A stretch of 59,692 bases of DNA from Barnesiella sp. (GCA_014801075.1 JAAVEW010000032.1:1-59692), one strand, 5' to 3'; shown: positions 8,301-17,181, numbered from the stretch's first letter. Program-made: numbers and translations. Notes: a model not told the origin generated them from the sequence alone.

Positions 8301-8462
8301 AAAAGAAAAGTGTCAAACTTTCTTTCTCAGCCAAACGAACCGCCAATTCAACAACACACTGAGATTAAGTAAGATTAGACGCTCTTTCTGTATTTGTCGT
8401 ATCTACGTTGCGGCTCAACGTGCCGTATAAGAACATAGACAAAACAGAGGGGCAGTTTATTC

Positions 8463-8470
8463 TATCTTTG
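8463..8470 (+). promoter_or_regulatory. downstream -7 element of the 8612 operon
   Basis: TATCTTTG lies 142 bp before the 8612 start and is the second candidate start site in this intergenic region. Confidence 0.5.
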
Positions 8471-8515
8471 TATCATTCAGTGTGTAGGCCTTGGCGGGCC
8501 TGTTTTGGCTATGAT

Positions 8516-8548
8516 AAAGAGGTAAGATAAATTCCCCTCTTTTCTTTT
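8516..8548 (+). terminator. attenuator-like hairpin in the 8612 leader
   Basis: AAAGAGG (8516-8522) pairs with CCTCTTT (8536-8542), followed by TCTTTT. AGAGGGG at 8446-8452 could compete for CCCCTCT (8534-8540), giving an alternative pairing available only to RNAs that start at the upstream promoter. Confidence 0.4.
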
Positions 8549-8611
8549 ACCCAATTACCAACAGCCAAATTAGGGAATCAGGAGGCATAAAAGGATTATA
8601 ACCAATCAATT

Positions 8612-9022
8612 ATGAAGAAATTAATTCGTACAATTGCAGTCGCAGCTGTTCTTATCGCAACCAACCTCAGCACCTTTGCTGCGCCCCCGGCTTCAGTTAT
8701 TCAGAAAGTTAAATCACAGGTTGAGACAATCAGTAATTATTTACCCTCCGAAGCCGGATACGGGCTGACTTTGACTCAGGTTAGATATGACAGTTCGACA
8801 TACTCAATCGTATATAAATACCAATACTACTTGCCCGTGAATACTCCCACAAAGGCTGCCATCGCAGAAGTAAAGCAAGGTATGATACACATGCTTAAAG
8901 CGAATCCGAATGGTGAAGACATGCAATTTATCAAATCAGGAATAACCTTCCATTACAGATATTACTCCTCCGACGGCGAATTCCTCTACTCAATAAAAAT
9001 CACCCCCTCCGACGTCAGATAA
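8612..9022 (+). CDS. small secreted protein, unknown
   Basis: A cleavable signal peptide (MKKLIRTIAVAAVLIATNLS, cleavage near TFA-AP) precedes a mature domain of about 110 residues. That domain starts with a helix (SVIQKVKSQVETISNYLPSE) followed by beta strands (GLTLTQVRYDSSTYSIVYKY, ITFHYRYYSSDGEFLYSI). The layout resembles a small alpha/beta periplasmic domain, but I do not recognise it. It is the first gene of a probable five-gene plus-strand operon; the next gene starts 16 bp downstream. Confidence 0.72.
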   Translation: MKKLIRTIAVAAVLIATNLSTFAAPPASVIQKVKSQVETISNYLPSEAGYGLTLTQVRYDSSTYSIVYKYQYYLPVNTPTKAAIAEVKQGMIHMLKANPNGEDMQFIKSGITFHYRYYSSDGEFLYSIKITPSDVR

Positions 9023-9038
9023 AAAACTTATATTAATC

Positions 9039-9527
9039 ATGATAACATTATGTATAATTCTATTTATCGTACTCATACTTGCTTATAGAAAAGATAAGCA
9101 CGACCATGACGCTGACGATGACCAACTGGCACAGCTTCCTCCTTTCTCCATTAAAGCAAAACCAATGAGTACAATATCAAAACTCGCGAATCTTGCTTTA
9201 TTGAAAAGTCAACTGATAGATACTTTTTCTTATTCTAACAAGAGTATATGTATTGTTATGCAGAATGGGAAAAGCATCTCTGCTCCTTTAAAAGATATAT
9301 TTGTTGATTTTGAGAAAGTTAGAGGTATTGTTGAGTATAAAATTAAATACAATAAGCAATCTGTAAACTTTTATAAAACAACCAATATTTCTAATAAAGA
9401 ATGGGATGCTATTAATAGTGTTCTATGTCTTGCGGGGTCAACAAGAGGCCGGTCTACATTTTCTAAAGAAGCTAAATATCTTGGTTACGTTGGAACCGCA
9501 CTTAAAGCAATTAAAGCATTATCTTGA
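9039..9527 (+). CDS. single-pass membrane protein, unknown
   Basis: An N-terminal membrane helix (ITLCIILFIVLILAY) is followed by an Asp/His-rich stretch (KDKHDHDADDD) and a cytoplasmic-type domain of about 120 residues with alternating strands (SICIVMQNGKSISAPLKDIF, VEYKIKYNKQSVNFYKT). It ends with a basic helix. No family is recognised. AT-rich codon use matches the rest of the island. Confidence 0.65.
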   Translation: MITLCIILFIVLILAYRKDKHDHDADDDQLAQLPPFSIKAKPMSTISKLANLALLKSQLIDTFSYSNKSICIVMQNGKSISAPLKDIFVDFEKVRGIVEYKIKYNKQSVNFYKTTNISNKEWDAINSVLCLAGSTRGRSTFSKEAKYLGYVGTALKAIKALS

Positions 9528-9597
9528 AATCCGAGATAATTACAAATAAACAAGTCGAATTTATTTAACTAATTTATTCACTCTTAACAAATCCAAT

Positions 9598-10227
9598 ATG
9601 GAAAAAATAATTCTAACACTACGAAAATTCAGTCTTCGATGGATAATGATAATTTCGTGTGTCCTTGCCTTTATTGGCTCGTATCTGGCTATGTCTAATA
9701 AAATAATTGTATTTTTTGGAGCATTGATAATGGCTGGTGGTGGAGTGTTATTATACGCTACATTATGTGCACAAGCAATAGAAAATATAAAAAAAGCCGT
9801 TACTACATTTTATATCTTACTAATAGCCGGAATAGTAGGTATCTTAGGCCAAATGAACAATTTAAACCATAGTTTAGATTTTGAGGGCCTTATGCTGGAT
9901 GCTCTATTTGGGGGGGACGCTGCTGACAGATATATATATGAACTGACAATGTCAACATATAAGTTAAATATGTGTACTGGTTTTATATTTACAATCGTTT
10001 TTATTTTCTCTTTTTCATCCGTAGCAAAAAAATACAGATCTTGTTGGGTAGGTTTGATAATTATCTATGGACTTAACAGCTTCAATTTACTTTTGTTGGG
10101 TACTACCGACGGCTTCTTTGGCACCTACCAAGCCATCAATTTTCTAACTACGTTAATCTCAGCCATTGTATTAATTATGATTTTTATAAAAGGTAACAAC
10201 AAAAATTTAAAAAGTATCGAATCATAA
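9598..10227 (+). CDS. six-helix membrane protein, unknown
   Basis: About six hydrophobic helices are visible, for example IISCVLAFIGSYLAM, IIVFFGALIMAGGGVLLYA, AVTTFYILLIAGIVGILGQ, GFIFTIVFIFSFSSVA, VGLIIIYGLNSFNLLLLG and ISAIVLIMIFIKG. One extramembrane loop between helices 3 and 4 is about 45 residues. No transporter signature is seen. It sits between two small envelope proteins in the island operon. Confidence 0.65.
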   Translation: MEKIILTLRKFSLRWIMIISCVLAFIGSYLAMSNKIIVFFGALIMAGGGVLLYATLCAQAIENIKKAVTTFYILLIAGIVGILGQMNNLNHSLDFEGLMLDALFGGDAADRYIYELTMSTYKLNMCTGFIFTIVFIFSFSSVAKKYRSCWVGLIIIYGLNSFNLLLLGTTDGFFGTYQAINFLTTLISAIVLIMIFIKGNNKNLKSIES

Positions 10228-10274
10228 TTATTCTTATTTTAAGCTATTTCATTAATTGCCATTTAATTAAAAAA

Positions 10275-11009
10275 ATGAAACAAACAATTTATATTAAACT
10301 TTTTAGTATAATCTGCGCACTGACCGGACTTTGTTCTTGCAATTCAGGTAACAGCAATAATCCCGGATTATTCGGCCTCGGTATAGAACTTGGGGACAGT
10401 TATGATAAGGTATTTGATACATTGACCAAAGACTCTCCCTATAACTTTTATTCAGATGATACTCGTGAATATGAGAAAGAATATCTGTCCCATATGGGAG
10501 TTTATGGGTTGCACCATTTTTGTTTTTACACAAAACCTTTTGATATAAATGGTATAGAGTTCGATTGTATTTATCCTAAATTCAATACAAATCTTGAACT
10601 AATTGGTATTGAAGTTTTAAGCCTAAGAGAGTCTATAACCGACGGTTCAAATTACTACAAAATTTCTGAAGATGAATACAAGCGTATTTCTGAATATCTT
10701 AACAAAATCTATCCGCAGTCATCAAGAATCAGAGTATATCCCCGAGAAGAAAAAAAAATATCCTATTTCTGCTCCGAATTTGATGAATCATTTGTAACAG
10801 AAACCGACTCTATAGCTTTGTCTCAATCAATTGATTATGAAAGCTCTGACCAGAGCTATGCTCTTATTACTTTAGGAATATTTCTTAGGGGAGCTGCCGA
10901 AAAAGCTTTTGATGAATTTCCCGACGAAGCTACAAGGAATAAATATGATAATATGGATAATATTGAAGAATTTAAATATGAAGAAATAGAAGAAGTATAT
11001 ATTCCATAA
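10275..11009 (+). CDS. accessory-island lipoprotein, unknown
   Basis: The signal peptide ends in a double-cysteine lipobox (LTGLCSC), with Cys20 or Cys22 the likely lipidation site, followed by a Gly/Asn/Ser linker. The mature part begins GLFGLGIELGDSYDKVFDTL, a pattern seen in many small Bacteroidetes lipoproteins. It then alternates strands with long acidic helices and ends very acidic (YEEIEEVYIP). No named family is recognised. Confidence 0.7.
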   Translation: MKQTIYIKLFSIICALTGLCSCNSGNSNNPGLFGLGIELGDSYDKVFDTLTKDSPYNFYSDDTREYEKEYLSHMGVYGLHHFCFYTKPFDINGIEFDCIYPKFNTNLELIGIEVLSLRESITDGSNYYKISEDEYKRISEYLNKIYPQSSRIRVYPREEKKISYFCSEFDESFVTETDSIALSQSIDYESSDQSYALITLGIFLRGAAEKAFDEFPDEATRNKYDNMDNIEEFKYEEIEEVYIP

Positions 11010-11069
11010 ATTCCTATTTAAATAAGAGCAACTAACAATAATAACCCTAAATTATATCAAAACAAAATT

Positions 11070-11807
11070 ATGATAAAAAAGCACCTACTTTTAGCTTTTA
11101 TATTAATGCCATTGCTATCCTTTGCCAAAACATATAAACTTGACGGAACAATTGGAGGCTTGTATCCGATTGTAATCGAATTGGAAGAGCATGATGATGG
11201 ACTGTTCTCCGGAAGATATGCATATAAGTCTACACTTAAAAACAAGGGAAACATTGATAGCTCGTGGTTGAACATTAATCCGAACTATAAAAATCCTGCA
11301 ACGACTTGGGATATACGCGACCACAAATGGAATGATGTTGAGTCATGGTATAACATTAAATTCAATGGCGGCAAACGTCTTACTTGCAAAATGAAAAATG
11401 CCAAGGGAAAAATATATGATGTTACAGCCACGGTTACAGAATCTTCGAATAACAGCCCTTCATGGCTCTCATATTTTAAAAGTCATATTGGAGAATCTCC
11501 AGCAGAATTTAGCATGTTTTTCGATCCCAGTATACAACAACGATTGGGCAATCTGATGGGTAATAATAATTTCGATTACATGACAAGTATATACCAGACT
11601 CAAGGTGGAATAGAATACACTAAAGGTATGTATTGGGGATCCGCATTCGTTGCACATCAATGTTGCGACCCTGCTACTGTTTGGGCTTACGATACAGACA
11701 ATAATAAATTCTATGTATGGATTAGAAAAGATGGTAGAGACTATTGGTGGTCGGAAACAGGCAATATCCCCATTAAATTCCAAGAAATTGTAAACGATAG
11801 ATTTTAA
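11070..11807 (+). CDS. secreted protein, unknown
   Basis: A signal peptide (MIKKHLLLAFILMPLLSFA) precedes KTYKLDGTIGGLYPIVIELE and FSGRYAYKSTLKNKG, a beta-rich segment of the kind found in small secreted Bacteroidetes proteins that describe a response or residual as a compact barrel. The C-terminal half has CCDPATVWAYDTDNNKFYVW with a vicinal Cys pair and an aromatic-rich end (RDYWWSETGN). It is the last gene of the island, followed by a hairpin at 11846-11887. Its function is unknown. Confidence 0.7.
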   Translation: MIKKHLLLAFILMPLLSFAKTYKLDGTIGGLYPIVIELEEHDDGLFSGRYAYKSTLKNKGNIDSSWLNINPNYKNPATTWDIRDHKWNDVESWYNIKFNGGKRLTCKMKNAKGKIYDVTATVTESSNNSPSWLSYFKSHIGESPAEFSMFFDPSIQQRLGNLMGNNNFDYMTSIYQTQGGIEYTKGMYWGSAFVAHQCCDPATVWAYDTDNNKFYVWIRKDGRDYWWSETGNIPIKFQEIVNDRF

Positions 11808-11845
11808 ATTTTTCCAATTCTAATTATCAATCAAAAATATAGGAT

Positions 11846-11890
11846 TGTAGCTACTTGGGCATGGCAACTACCTGAGTAGCTATTTTCTTA
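11846..11890 (+). terminator. terminator closing the accessory operon
   Basis: TAGCTACT pairs with AGTAGCTA across an 18-22 nt loop, followed by TTTTCTT. Bases 11890-12050 hold no gene that I can support. Confidence 0.55.
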
Positions 11891-12051
11891 AATGAAAATC
11901 AGTTTTAGCAAACTTTTTCGGGGCGCATGCGGTATGGGATGCGCCTCGAACTTCGGTAAGCGGCCCTATATATTTATTGCGGTGAACTTCTTGCTATGCA
12001 AGCGCTGCGCGGTAACGAACTCTTCTCGTTCTCTTCTCGCCCATCGTTAGC

Positions 12052-12084
12052 AAAAAAAGTCAAGCAAAATGCTTGACTTTTTTT
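12052..12084 (-). terminator. terminator of tRNA-Ser
   Basis: AAAAAAAGTCAAGC and GCTTGACTTTTTTT form a perfect 14-bp stem around AAAAT. It is symmetrical, so it can also stop plus-strand transcription from the island. Confidence 0.85.
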
Positions 12085-12088
12085 TGGG

Positions 12089-12179
12089 TGGCGGAGAGGA
12101 CGAGATTCGAACTCGTGGTAGGATTAGGTCCTACGTCGGTTTAGCAAACCGGTGGTTTCAGCCACTCACCCACCTCTCC
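12089..12179 (-). tRNA. tRNA-Ser(GCU)
   Basis: The acceptor stem GGAGAGG/CCTCTCC is followed by discriminator G and encoded CCA. The anticodon loop TTGCTAA gives GCU, and a long variable arm (TAGGACCTAATCCTA) confirms a class II tRNA. It marks the right boundary of the AT-rich island. Confidence 0.94.
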
Positions 12180-12243
12180 TTGAGGTTGTCGATTTTGTCG
12201 ACTTCCGTTATGTCTTTGCTGTGTTATTTCTAACTCAGCGGTG

Positions 12244-12251
12244 CAAAGGTA
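12244..12251 (-). promoter_or_regulatory. -7 element for tRNA-Ser
   Basis: The minus strand reads TACCTTTG, about 65 bp upstream of the tRNA 5' end. Confidence 0.6.
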
Positions 12252-12348
12252 GGATGTTTTTGGCTATTTTGCAAATGTTTTGGCGTTTTTTTTACTTTGC
12301 GCGGGTGATTTATTGTGATTTTTTGTGTGAGGCGGGGGTGGCGAGGGT

Positions 12349-12365
12349 TATTTTTGCTATTTTTG
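12349..12365 (+). promoter_or_regulatory. two overlapping -7 elements upstream of the Fur-family gene
   Basis: TATTTTTG occurs at 12349-12356 and again at 12358-12365, 9 bp apart, giving two possible start sites just before the gene. Confidence 0.5.
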
Positions 12366-12381
12366 TAAAAAATATCTACTT

Positions 12382-12804
12382 ATGAGCAGTTCTATCGCTG
12401 AGGAATTTTTATTGCGTAAGGGTGTTAAACCGACGTCAAACCGCATTCTGGTGATGCGTGAATTGATTAATGCCACGCGTCCTGTCAGTCTTGCCGACCT
12501 TGAGGCGTCGCTCGACACGCTCGATAAAACGAGTATCTTCCGTGTGCTCGAACTTTTTGCCGAGCATGATATTGTACACGTCATGGAGGATGGCAGCCGC
12601 TCCAATAAGTATGAACTATGCCACAGCGATTCCCACCACTCTATCGACGACCAGCATGTGCATTTCTTCTGCGAGAAGTGCATGCAGACTTTCTGTCTTG
12701 AAAACATTGCCGTGCCGTCTATCAACATCCCTGCCGGCTTTGTGCCCCACTCCGTCAACTATATGCTCAAAGGCCTCTGCCCTGACTGTTCATCTAAACA
12801 GTAG
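12382..12804 (+). CDS. Fur-family transcriptional regulator
   Basis: This is a metal-responsive DNA-binding repressor. An N-terminal winged helix (GVKPTSNRILVMRELIN, then SLADLEASLDTLDKTSIFRVLELFAEH) matches the Fur/Zur/PerR pattern. The dimerisation domain has the histidine-rich HSDSHHSIDDQHVHFFCEKC and structural zinc cysteines CEKC and CPDC. At 140 aa the length is normal. The sequence alone does not separate Fur from Zur or PerR. It is convergent with rarA. Confidence 0.88.
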   Translation: MSSSIAEEFLLRKGVKPTSNRILVMRELINATRPVSLADLEASLDTLDKTSIFRVLELFAEHDIVHVMEDGSRSNKYELCHSDSHHSIDDQHVHFFCEKCMQTFCLENIAVPSINIPAGFVPHSVNYMLKGLCPDCSSKQ

Positions 12805-12861
12805 CGCGACTTTTTATCAGACTCCGTTTCCCAACGCTAACAAATATTGGGGAACTGAATC

Positions 12862-14166
12862 TTAATGTTTGGTGCCCCAGCGGGAGTTTTGGAGTTGGGC
12901 GAGGCGGTCTTCGGCGGGGTTGGAGCAGGGATTCCAGAAGCGGGTGCCCTGAAGGGCGTCGGGGAGATATTGCTGCACAACGAAGTTGCCGGGATAGTCG
13001 TGGGCATACTTGTAGTCGGCGCCGTAGCCCATCTCTTTCATCAGCGATGTCGGGGCGTTGCGGATGTGCAGCGGCACGGGGAGGTCGCCCGTTTCGCGCA
13101 CCTTGGCAAGCGCGGCGTCGATAGCGCGGTAGGCCGAATTGCTCTTGGGCGACGTGGCGAGATATACCGCACACTCCGACAAGGGAATACGCCCCTCGGG
13201 CATACCTATTTTCTTTATCACATCGTAGACCGTATTGGCAAGCAGGATGGCATTGGGATTGGCCAGACCGATATCCTCAGCGGCGAGGATAGTAAGACGG
13301 CGGGCAATAAACTCGGGGTCCTCCCCTCCCGCAATCATGCGCGCGAGCCAGTAGACGGCCGCGTCGGGGTCACTGCCACGTATGCTCTTGATAAAGGCCG
13401 ATATAATGTCGTAGTGCATCTCGCCGTTCTTGTCGTAAGCGGCGGGATTTTCCTGCAAACGCTCGGTGACGGTGGCGTCGTCAATGACAATCGGTTGGCC
13501 GGCGCCGACCGATTGCTCAAGCAGGTCAATAATATTGAGCAACTTACGCGCGTCGCCTCCGGCGAAACGGAACAGCGCCGTGGTTTCGCGCACCTCAACC
13601 TTGCGTTTCGACAGCACCTCATCGGTAGCGATGGCATGGTCGAGCAACCGCTGCAGTTCCGGCGCTTCGAGCGGACGCAGCGTGTAGACCTGCGCGCGGG
13701 AGAGCAACGGACGTATCACCTCAAAGGAGGGGTTCTCGGTCGTTGCGCCTATCAGCGTCACAATACCGCTCTCCACTGCGCCGAGCAGTGAATCCTGCTG
13801 CGACTTGCTGAAACGGTGGATTTCATCAATAAATAGTATCGGACGCCCGGTGGTGAACATGCCGCGTATATCGCTGCGGCAACGCTCTATGACCTCGCGC
13901 ACATCCTTCACGCCGGCGGTCACGGCCGACAGCGTGTAGAAAGGTGATTGCGTGGTATTGGCGATAATGCGGGCCAGCGTGGTCTTTCCTACGCCGGGAG
14001 GGCCCCAGAGGATAAAGGAGGCCACATTGCCCGAGTCAATCATGCGCCGCAACACCTTGTCGGGGCCTACGAGATGGGTCTGTCCGATGTAGTCGTCGAG
14101 TGTGCGCGGTCGCAATCGCTCGGCCAACGGGGGAAGTATATTTGAGTTATAGTCGTGACTGTCCAT
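12862..14166 (-). CDS. rarA: replication-associated recombination protein A (RarA/MgsA)
   Basis: This is a clamp-loader-like AAA+ ATPase acting at stalled replication forks. The N-terminus LAERLRPRTLDDYIGQTHLVGP is typical. Walker A is GPPGVGKTT, Walker B is LFIDEIHRFSKSQQD, sensor 1 is GATTENPSFEV and the arginine-finger segment is LLSRAQVYTLRPL. The C-terminal tetramerisation region (IKSIRGSDPDAAVYWLARMI) is complete. It is the last gene of a MATE, FAD-oxidoreductase, rarA operon with gaps of 22 and 15 bp. Confidence 0.94.
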   Translation of the reverse strand: MDSHDYNSNILPPLAERLRPRTLDDYIGQTHLVGPDKVLRRMIDSGNVASFILWGPPGVGKTTLARIIANTTQSPFYTLSAVTAGVKDVREVIERCRSDIRGMFTTGRPILFIDEIHRFSKSQQDSLLGAVESGIVTLIGATTENPSFEVIRPLLSRAQVYTLRPLEAPELQRLLDHAIATDEVLSKRKVEVRETTALFRFAGGDARKLLNIIDLLEQSVGAGQPIVIDDATVTERLQENPAAYDKNGEMHYDIISAFIKSIRGSDPDAAVYWLARMIAGGEDPEFIARRLTILAAEDIGLANPNAILLANTVYDVIKKIGMPEGRIPLSECAVYLATSPKSNSAYRAIDAALAKVRETGDLPVPLHIRNAPTSLMKEMGYGADYKYAHDYPGNFVVQQYLPDALQGTRFWNPCSNPAEDRLAQLQNSRWGTKH

Positions 14167-14181
14167 AGTTGTGTGAAGTAA

Positions 14182-15759
14182 TCAGGATTGAGGGGCGAAC
14201 ACCTGCTGATAGAGAGCATCGGCCACACGCTCGCCGTCGACCGCCGCCGACACTATGCCGCCGGCGTAACCGGCACCCTCGCCTGCGGGGAAAAGATTCT
14301 CAACGTTGAGCGAACGGAGCGTAATGTCGTCGCGAACCAAGCGCACGGGCGCCGAGGTGCGCGTCTCACACCCCACTACAATAGCCTTGTCAGTAAGGAA
14401 TCCGCGCGACTTGCGACCGAACTCCTCGAAGCCGCGGCGCAGGCGCGAGGCAATCGGAGCGGGCAGCAGTTGGTCGAGGCGCGCCGCATGTATTCCGGGA
14501 GCGTAGGAGGTAGCGGGGAGAGAGGTTGACGGACGGCCTGCCACGAAGTCGGTCATGCGCTGCGCCGGAGCATTCTGCGTGTCGCCGCTCTCGTGGTAGA
14601 AAGCCTCCTCAATCTCCTCCTGCAACTGCATTATCTTCAGCGGACCGGAATATTGCGTTACATCCTCGGGGAGTATCTCCACCACCATTCCCGAATTGGC
14701 CCAGCGAGTGCCGCGCGATGCGGGCGACATGCCGTTGACGGCCTGCTGCCGCGGACCGCTCGCCGAGGGGATGACGAAGCCGCCGGGACACATGCAGAAG
14801 GAGTAGACCGCGCGGTCGTCGACACGTGTCAGCATCGAATATTCCGCCGCGGGCAGATACTTGCCGCGCCCCTGCGGATTGTGGTACTGGATGGAGTCAA
14901 TGAGCTGCTGCGGGTGTTCCAGACGCACACCGATGGCGATACCTTTCGGTTCGATAGCCACGCCGCTTTCGACGAGCATACGGTAGGTGTCGCGGGCCGA
15001 GTGGCCGGTCGCGAGAATCACCGGACCGCGGTACGTGTCGCCGCTCACGGTCTCCACGCCCTCTACCTTCAGCGCGTCGCCGTCGCGGCCGAGCAGCAAG
15101 CCGGTCACTCTCGACGAGAAATGAATCTCGCCGCCGCAGCGCACGATAGTATTGCGCATAGCCTTGATTACGACCGGCAGCCGGTCGGTGCCTATATGAG
15201 GATGAGCGTCGACGAGAATATCGGTCGACGCGCCGTGCTGACAGAATATCTGAAGAATCTTCTCCACATTGCCGCGCTTCTTGGAGCGGGTGTAGAGTTT
15301 ACCGTCGGAGAACGCGCCCGCTCCACCCTCGCCGAAGCAATAGTTGGAATCGGGGTCAACCACATCGTGGCGCGCAATCTGTGCCATGTCAACGCGTCGG
15401 GCATCAACATCCTTGCCGCGTTCCAGTATGACGGGGCGCACGCCAAGCTCTATCAGCCGCAGAGCGGCGAAGAGTCCGGCCGGACCCGCTCCCACTATTA
15501 TGGCCTGCGGGGCATCGGTCACATCACCGTAGACCACAGGGCGGAGCAACGGCGACTGCGGCGCCTTCTCCCCCACGTAGGCATCGACCGTGAGGTTGAC
15601 CATCACGCGCCGCTGACGGGCGTCGATGGAACGTTTCTTCACTATTATATCGTCAATGCTGTCAGCCTTTACGCCGAGGGCCGAGGCTACTTGGTCACGG
15701 AGCATCGTCGGGGTTGCCGCCGTGCGGGGGTCAACGCGGAGTTGTATATTGTGTATCAT
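14182..15759 (-). CDS. FAD-dependent oxidoreductase of COG2509 type
   Basis: An N-terminal ferredoxin-like module of about 80 residues (IQLRVDPRTAATPTMLRDQV, KKRSIDARQRRVMVNLTV) precedes a Rossmann FAD site, AIIVGAGPAGLFAALRLIE. Further family motifs are CFGEGGAGAFSDGKLYTR, TGHSARDTYRML and the C-terminal GEGAGYAGGIVSAAVDG. This family is widespread and annotated only as uncharacterised FAD-dependent dehydrogenase; the substrate is unknown. The start is supported by conservation of the N-terminal module. It is transcribed between the MATE gene and rarA. Confidence 0.88.
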   Translation of the reverse strand: MIHNIQLRVDPRTAATPTMLRDQVASALGVKADSIDDIIVKKRSIDARQRRVMVNLTVDAYVGEKAPQSPLLRPVVYGDVTDAPQAIIVGAGPAGLFAALRLIELGVRPVILERGKDVDARRVDMAQIARHDVVDPDSNYCFGEGGAGAFSDGKLYTRSKKRGNVEKILQIFCQHGASTDILVDAHPHIGTDRLPVVIKAMRNTIVRCGGEIHFSSRVTGLLLGRDGDALKVEGVETVSGDTYRGPVILATGHSARDTYRMLVESGVAIEPKGIAIGVRLEHPQQLIDSIQYHNPQGRGKYLPAAEYSMLTRVDDRAVYSFCMCPGGFVIPSASGPRQQAVNGMSPASRGTRWANSGMVVEILPEDVTQYSGPLKIMQLQEEIEEAFYHESGDTQNAPAQRMTDFVAGRPSTSLPATSYAPGIHAARLDQLLPAPIASRLRRGFEEFGRKSRGFLTDKAIVVGCETRTSAPVRLVRDDITLRSLNVENLFPAGEGAGYAGGIVSAAVDGERVADALYQQVFAPQS

Positions 15760-15781
15760 ATTGTAATCAAATTTATGTCGG

Positions 15782-17176
15782 TTACAGTTTATGGTCGGCG
15801 GGAGCGGCCATAAACTTGCGATTCTCGCGACGCAGCATCACGATAAGCGTAATCAGCGCCACTACAAACGCCAGACAGTCGGAAGCGGCAACACTCGACC
15901 ACACACCGTCAATACCGAACATACCGGGCAGTATCAGCAGGAACGGAATGAGGAAGATGAGCTGACGCGTGAGCGACAGGAATATCGAAATCTTCGGTTT
16001 GCCTATCGACTGGAAGAAGTTCTGAATCACAATCTGACAGCCCACCACCGGGAAGAAGAGGAAATAGATATGACAGCCGTTGCGGGCAATATCAATCAGG
16101 TGGGAGTCGGTGGTGAAGAAGCGGCTTATCGTATCGGGGAACGCCTGGGTGACTATCCAACCAGCCGTGGTGATGCACACACCGATAAGGATGCCTCGGT
16201 TGAGCGTCTTGCGCACGCGGGGGAAGTTGCCGGCACCGTAGTTGTAACCGAGGATTGGCTGCATACCCTGAGTGACGCCAAACACTATCATGATGAAGAA
16301 CATGGTCGTGCGGTTAAGTATGCCGTAAGCGCCCACGGCGAGGTTGCCGTCGTCGCCGGCACAATCGAGCAGCGCTCTGTTGAGGAACACCACCACGATG
16401 CAGGCGCACACATTCATCAGGAACGGTGACAGCCCGATAGAGTATATACGCTTGACGATACCCCATGAAATCCATCTCTGCTTGGGATTGAGATGGATAT
16501 AGCTTTTCTTGGAGAGGAAGTGGCTGAGCACCCACACGCAGGCCGCAGTCTGGCCGCAGATAGTGGCGAACGCCGCCCCCTTGATGCCCCAGCCGAGCAC
16601 GAAGATAAACACGGGACACAGCACGACGTTGACCCCCACCGACAGCAACGCCGACACCATTGCCTTCGTCGGATAGCCCGTGGCGCGCATCAGGTTGTTG
16701 AGTCCTATGAATATGTAGGCCATCGGTGTGCCCGCGAGGATTATCTGCATGAACTCTCGTGCGTAGGGAAGCGTCTCGGACGTAGCGCCGAAGAACATAA
16801 GTATCTTATCGAGGAATATGAGCGTCACGCCGCCAAACACCAGCGAGTGGATGAGGCAGAGCGTCATCACGTTGTTGACCACCTCCGAGGCCCTGACAAG
16901 GTTCTTCTGCCCCATGAAGATAGAGGTAATCGTGGCACCGCCGACTGCGATAAGCGTACAGAAGGCTATCACAAGGTTCATCAGCGGGAACGTGATTGCG
17001 AGACCGGCGATAGCCATCGGACCGATGCCGCGGCCTATGAATATTGAGTCAATTATATTATAGAGCGAAGTCACCACGCTTGCTATAACCGCAGGCACGG
17101 AATACTTCACGAGCAGGCGTCCTATCGGATGCGTGCCGAGTATCGTAGGATCGGAATTGGGCTTTGAATTTTTCAT
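15782..17176 (-). CDS. MATE-family efflux transporter
   Basis: A twelve-helix Na+ or H+ coupled multidrug/metabolite exporter of normal length (464 aa). The N-terminal signature LGTHPIGRLLVKYSVPAVIA and helix IDSIFIGRGIGPMAIAGLAI are typical, with a second half beginning LSPFLMNVCACIVVVFLNRA and QGMQPILGYNYGAGNFPRVR. It starts the operon. The -7 box ends only 5 bp before the ATG, so the mRNA may have little or no leader. Confidence 0.92.
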   Translation of the reverse strand: MKNSKPNSDPTILGTHPIGRLLVKYSVPAVIASVVTSLYNIIDSIFIGRGIGPMAIAGLAITFPLMNLVIAFCTLIAVGGATITSIFMGQKNLVRASEVVNNVMTLCLIHSLVFGGVTLIFLDKILMFFGATSETLPYAREFMQIILAGTPMAYIFIGLNNLMRATGYPTKAMVSALLSVGVNVVLCPVFIFVLGWGIKGAAFATICGQTAACVWVLSHFLSKKSYIHLNPKQRWISWGIVKRIYSIGLSPFLMNVCACIVVVFLNRALLDCAGDDGNLAVGAYGILNRTTMFFIMIVFGVTQGMQPILGYNYGAGNFPRVRKTLNRGILIGVCITTAGWIVTQAFPDTISRFFTTDSHLIDIARNGCHIYFLFFPVVGCQIVIQNFFQSIGKPKISIFLSLTRQLIFLIPFLLILPGMFGIDGVWSSVAASDCLAFVVALITLIVMLRRENRKFMAAPADHKL

Positions 17177-17181
17177 AACTA

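Larger units (their letters stand above)
8236..8386. repeat. 13-bp inverted repeats flanking a promoter
   Basis: AAGAGCGTCTAAT at 8236-8248 and its exact complement at 8374-8386 enclose 125 bp containing the -7 element at 8263 and the leader hairpin. The left arm lies upstream of the transcription start, so the pair cannot simply be an RNA stem in that transcript. It could mark an invertible promoter or a DNA dyad. Confidence 0.55.

Noticed and set aside
14593-15813. Long open frame of 406 codons on the plus strand
   Set aside because: It runs antiparallel to the FAD oxidoreductase, whose motifs are unmistakable; GC-rich codon bias creates such shadows.
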